Under the pieces are notes generated by a model. The model was not told the DNA's origin. It did no database searches and was given only the letters and a program-made list of their open reading frames with translations. DNA of 64,000 bases from Yamagishiella unicocca (Eukaryota > Chlorophyta > Chlorophyceae > Chlamydomonadales > Volvocaceae): assembly GCA_003116995.1 (NCBI GenBank), contig BDSL01000012.1:434001-498000 (forward strand), read 5' to 3'. A program made the translations under genes and the position numbers. Shown in pieces: positions 59,539-64,000 of the stretch (its first letter is position 1; every line of letters starts with the position of its first letter).

Positions 59539-61245
59539 GTCGGTGCCGGGGCCGCCCCGGTGCTGCTGCAGGGCGGGAGGGCTACACTACGCCGCAGAGG
59601 GAAAAGGGGGGAAAGGGTCCCGCGCAGCTGTCTGCGCCGCGGCGGTGTTGCAGCAGCTGGCTTATGGCCGTGTCCACCGGCGCGACAAAAGCGGCTGTGA
59701 CTGCGATGAACGGGCAGCCTGCGCTTGGCTCCACCGCGATGCCGCTCCTAGCGTCCTGACGCGGTCGACTTCGCGATCTGCTAAGCTGCTTTGGAATCGA
59801 TATTTCAAAACCTTTGCGAGGTCTCCGCCAGGAAGCGGTATGATTCCGTAACAGGGTGCGTTGTGCCTCGACCTACGATGTGATGTCGGTGGTCCGACAG
59901 GAAAAAGCTCTCGACAACCTGAATCGCGGTTAACTTGAGCACGAGTGTAACAAATGGAAATGCACAAAAGTTACAAAATTAGCATGGCGAATCTTGGCTA
60001 ATTGGCTACGCGCAAAGCCGACCAGAGCAACGCCGTGGTGCCGTACTCGGCGTATTAGGTTTTCGCCGTGACAACGCTCAGTCCGCTGCTGTCCATACGA
60101 CCATGGACTGCTGCCGCACATCGGTGCTGCCTCCAAGCTATGCGCGGGGTGAGTGTGTGGTGGTGCGAATACGGCGTGTCGCAGCTGGTGGTTAGCTGTC
60201 GGGTCGACAGACCCTGCTATGCACGGGTCGGGGGCAACATTGGCGACTGAACTCTGTTCCAGACCACTGTAGTGGTTCGGTCGTGCTCCCGGTAACTTGC
60301 GGCGATAAGATGATCTAATGAATGGCAGCTGACTTGGTAGGGCCAAGGAGCGGGTATAGTCTCATTTGGCGGGTGTCGGGCCTGATGACCAGCTACCGGT
60401 ATCGGCTAAGCTTAACATGCTGGGAAGGGAGTGAAAAGGGAATCCCATGTGAACCCCCTTATGACGCTGAGCACTTGAGCTGAAGAGATACGCCGCAGCG
60501 CCTTGCCCTGCACGGCCCTGCTCTGCCTGACACCGACCGGCCATGTAACTCAGCATGATGTGCCTGCGTGCTGCGGAAATGTGTCTGCTGTGGACTCGTG
60601 AGGCATTCCAGCGGCAATGTACATGTGCCTGGCGTGTACACTACGTGCTGCCCGGGGTCCGATCGGGTGCTGCGTGGTTGCCCGGGAACAAGGCAGGCCC
60701 CCGCAGACCACCCCTTGTCACGAGTAATGGTCATCTGTATACGTTTGTATTTGCAACACCAGCACACCACGGCGGACCGACTTCCTCCGGCACCGGCTTT
60801 GCTACTGGAATCCGTTTTGAAATGTCCGCAACGCACCGTCGCCGGTCCCTGTACATGCCCTTGCTTCAAACCAACATGGGTAAGAAATTTAGGTGACAAG
60901 CCGAGCAAGTGAGTCGCTTTGAAGCGCCTTTATGAGGAGCCCTCGAGAATGAGGTCACATGGCGTGTACGACATGCTGGGTCAGCGTTACTATCTCAATA
61001 CATTCATGAAGTCTATCTGGGATCGTTATTCAATGCATACAATGAGACGTGCATTCATATTTACAAGCCATGGTGACAATTAGCAAACACGGTAGCGGGG
61101 CCTCGCAATTGCAGACGAGGCGCTTCGCTTGTGCGGAGCTCTTTCCACCAAGGTGGCGCCGCGTAATCCTGCAACACAGCCTAGGTATGATGGTGGTTTT
61201 ATGTTTTCTCCATGGCACTCGCCTGAATTGCTCTCCGGCTTCAAG
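59539..61245. other. Divergent intergenic region (DUF1499 and PP2C promoters)
   Basis: About 1.7 kb between two divergent genes. No firm exon was found. An ATG at 60876 followed at once by a good donor (ATGG|GTAAGA) could be a tiny first exon of the PP2C gene, joining in phase to an acceptor after 61245. Confidence 0.4.
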
Positions 61246-64000
61246 TGGCATTCAACCGTATTTTTGGGCAAACCCTTGTAGCGGCCTCGCAAGCCAAGTG
61301 GCCCTCGGGAACGCTACCAACAACAGCTGTTACTCACTCGGGTTCCATATATGGGCGGCCGCCCTCGCTGCGGGCACATCACCCGCCGGGCCCCTTGGCA
61401 ACGTACCAGGGCAGTGCGCAGGTGCGTGTCGTCGTTTTGCTTTCTCAAAACATGTGACCCAACTGGAGTGGCTTTGGCACGTCGGACTGTCGTGTTGGAC
61501 TGACGTACTCAACGCGTAGACACAAAAACTTGTTCTCGTCTGCCATCCAGGTGACGGGGCTGCTGAAAGAACGCAGTCAGGACTATTTCCTTGCGGCGAC
61601 AGACATCGTCTTGGAGGGCGACGTGTACTGCAGCCAAACTTCTTGGACGGATTGTGAGGATTTCCTCGCTGAGGACTGCACGCAGGGAGACTGCGCTAGC
61701 GCTGCGGGCTGCAGCACCAGCAATAGCGGCACGGGGGTTGTTTCCAGCCCAGCCGCAGCTGGCGCTCCTTCCATTGTCGTGACGGGCGTATTCGATGGCC
61801 ACGGGTATGTAACAAGGAAGCGTAAGGGCAGGAGTGGGGACGCTTTGAAGGAACGGTCCCATAGCACCCACCAAAGTAGCTGAACTCCACGACTTTGCGC
61901 TACTGTCCATTCGGCTCATGCACTTGGGGGCCTGCTGTCCTCGGCTACTCGCCCCGCGCACACATACACACTTTCACGGCCAACCTCTTACCCTGCCGTA
62001 CCGCAGCGGAGATATGTCGGCGCGGTATGCCCAGAACGCCATCCTGTCGTACGTCGCGAACGACCGGGAGTTGCACCATTCGCTTGGTGGGTTGGGCGGT
62101 GTGAGGAGGGTGAGATGCGCGGACAGCCGCCGGCCTCTTATCCTCTTACTGGAAGCGTACGACCCACGCCGTAGTTGGACGAGCATGTGGAGGTTTGGAG
62201 GTCGTACCGGTGTCCCCAATCTCTGGCCAGAGGGAGGGCAGGGGGACCCAAGAAGATGAATCCGCGTCTGTTAGCCTTCAGCCCTGGGCTCGGATCTCTC
62301 ACGCACACCAACACAACTCCCCTTCCTCCCACCGCACTGCTCTGCAGGCGTTGGGGACACTGCCACCACCACCTCGGCCCTGAAGGCGGCCTTCAGGTAC
62401 AGCCGGGGCTAGCGAGGAAGGCCGGGTTACGGCGAACGTCACTCAACTAAGGGGGATTCCAAGACGCGAACGGTCCCAATGCACTGTCCCCCACCCTCCA
62501 GACATCCTCCTCCCTGATCTTGCCCCTCTCTCCCTCCCTCCCTAATTTCCCTCCCCAATCTTGCCCGTCTCTCCCTCCCTCCCTAATTTCCCTCCCCAAT
62601 CTTGCCCCTCCTCCGCTCCCTGCCCGCAGCAGGGTGGATCACGAGCTGCTGGCGCTCGCCGCCTCCGCCGCCCCCCCGCCGGCCTCCGCGCCCGTCTTCC
62701 CGCCCCCCGGGGACTTCCGGGACGGCACCACCGCCCTGGTGACGGTGCAGCTGGGCGGGCTGCTGGCGGTGGCCAACGCAGGGGACAGCCGGGCGGTGCT
62801 GTGCAGGCAGGGACAGGCGGTCCGCCTCTCCCGCGACCACACACCGGCGCTGAGGGCGGAACGGGAGCGCATCGAGGCGGCGGGCGGCAAGGTGGTGGTG
62901 GCGCGAGGGGCGGCCCGGGTGCTGGTGCCGCTGGCGGGGAGCCATGACGTCATGCAGGTGGGGGCTGCGTGGGGGCGGGAGAGAACGGAGCGCGAGGAAA
63001 AGGGAGGCGCCAGGGTTGTCTTGAGGTGCATTTTAACCGGTTCCGCCGGGGGTCCGCCCCCCCCCCCTTGGTGTCCCGTGCTCCTGTCCCTCGGGCCGTG
63101 ACGTGTCTCTCAGACCGTGGCGCGCGTCCTTCTCCGGGCCCCCAACGCACACACCCTTCCCGGGTACTTCCCCGGCAGGCTCTGTCCGTGTCCCGCTCCC
63201 TCGGAGACCCCGACTTCAAGGTGTGGGTGGGTGGGGGGTGGGGGTGGTGGAGGGGGGGTGCTGGGGGTGTTTGCGAAGACACGCGTGGCGTTGGACGGCA
63301 AAAATGGCCGCCAGGGCCACCAGGGAAAAGGCGGAGTATTAGCGGCGGGGCCTGGGCTCCCTTTCGGATTCCATTCCTACGCCCCACGCTTGCCCAAGCA
63401 CCCATCTTCTCTCCTTTGGGCTTGGCCCGGCCGGCCTGCACATACGCTAACCGCGCCATTCCGCTCTCCGCGCGTCCGCCTCTCCGCCTTTTGTCGTCCG
63501 CGCAAAAACAGGTCAAGGGTCTGATCATCAGCGAGCCCGACGTGTCCGTCATTCCGCTGGTGCCGGGCGAGGACGCGTTCCTCATTGCAGCCAGCGACGG
63601 GCTGTGGGGGCGGGTGGGTGACCAGGAGGCGGTGGACTGCGTGGCGGCGGTGCTGGACGAGGTGAGCCAGGGGGGGTGGGGTTGGTGTAAAAGCAAATGT
63701 GACGAACGCGTCCAGGAGGATGGTGAGCGGGTGCGTGTGGTGGTGGCCCTAGAAATCGGGTCTGGCATCGGAGCGCTGCTGACAGCATTCGTTTGCTCGC
63801 TTCGCCCCCGAACTCCCGGCGTCAACATCATCCTCACCGGCGCCCCCGCCCTCGCCTTCCCACCCCCCACCACCGCCTGGCATCCACGGGTCTTCCTCGC
63901 CACCCCCCCCCCCCCCGCACCTGGCATCCACGGGTCTTCCTCGCCTCCCCCCCCCCTCACCACGCCGCAGTACGCGCACATGTCCGCCCCCAGCCGCGCC
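61246..64000 (+). CDS. PP2C-type Ser/Thr protein phosphatase (3' partial)
   Basis: Exons: about 61246-61423 (5' end uncertain), 61551-61804, 62007-62086, 62348-62396, 62633-62957, 63179-63220, 63512-63661 and probably 63971 onward past the window end. All phases agree from 61551. PP2C (PPM family) signatures appear in order: LLKERSQDYFLAA, VFDGHGG, DGTTALVTVQLGGLLAVANA, GDSRAVLCR, LSRDHTP, ERERIEAAGGKV, LSVSRSLGDPDFK, ISEPDVSVIPL and FLIAASDGLWGRV. The metal-binding aspartates of VFDGHGG, the DG of the late ASDG motif and the GDSR motif are present. The enzyme would remove phosphate from Ser/Thr with Mn2+ or Mg2+. Between SQDYF and VFDGHG lies a longer-than-usual acidic Cys-rich insert. The start codon was not settled; a tiny exon with ATG at 60876 is possible. 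Confidence 0.85.
62517..62610 (+). repeat. Tandem repeat, ~41 bp unit
   Basis: Just over two copies of a pyrimidine-rich unit (CTTGCCCCTCTCTCCCTCCC ... CCTCCCCAAT) end just before an acceptor in the PP2C gene. They extend that intron's polypyrimidine tract. Confidence 0.8.
63880..63946 (-). repeat. Two reverse-orientation partial copies of the dispersed intronic element
   Basis: GGCATCCACGGGTCTTCCTC occurs twice about 46 bases apart. It is the reverse complement of GAGGAAGACCCGTGGATGCC, the 5' half of the element. Both lie in the last visible PP2C intron. Confidence 0.6.

Noticed and set aside
61049..61519. 156-codon + strand open frame at the 5' end of the PP2C gene.
   Set aside because: Its frame does not join the PP2C exon at 61551. 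The overlapping frame ending GSAQ at 61423 does join in phase.

Overview
This is nuclear DNA from a green alga, most likely a volvocalean relative of Chlamydomonas or Volvox. The basis is GC-rich coding sequence with very high GC at third positions, many short introns of the G|GTGNGT...CAG type, proteins full of Ala/Gly/Pro/Gln low-complexity inserts, a thylakoid-lumen-style leader on one gene, eukaryotic tRNA genes, and a short run of the TTTTAGGG telomere unit. Nothing bacterial, viral or organellar is visible. Most lengthy open frames in the window are shadows of GC-rich exons or of minisatellites, so genes were built by joining exons whose splice sites and reading phases agree.

Layout. 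(1) 137-5635 (+): 3' part of a single-pass membrane protein with a long low-complexity tail carrying repeated R-T-V-R-F-like motifs. (2) 8408-13517 (+): an ankyrin-repeat protein with a C-terminal RING finger and an N-terminal acylation motif, like the plant XB3/XBAT E3 ligases. (3) 17218-32096 (-): a ~15 kb, >20-exon polytopic membrane protein with a signal peptide; its C-terminal part resembles the STRA6/RBP-receptor family. Its introns are packed with minisatellites and small interspersed elements. (4) 34128-34200 and 35214-35285 (-): tRNA-Phe(GAA) and tRNA-Pro(AGG). (5) 36263-36990 (-): a small protein ending in an eIF5A C-terminal-like domain. (6) 37528-40458 (-): a two-exon F-box/leucine-rich-like protein. 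(7) 41426-53037 (-): a ~26-exon, ~1,240-residue membrane protein with prominin-like pentaspan topology. (8) 56046-59538 (-): an eight-exon DUF1499 protein with a probable lumenal transit peptide. (9) 61246->64000 (+): a PP2C protein phosphatase truncated by the window end. Genes 8 and 9 are divergent.

The genes do not form one pathway. Two very large membrane proteins with secretory leaders (3 and 7) lie on the same strand, separated by two small genes and two tRNAs. Genes 1, 2 and 9 are signalling-type proteins (possible PP1 docking, ubiquitin ligase, PP2C). The most unusual features are the STRA6-like and prominin-like genes in an alga, two GC-AG introns with identical donors, and a dispersed ~40-80 bp element found in introns of at least four genes. 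All homology statements come from motif recognition by eye; no database search was run.
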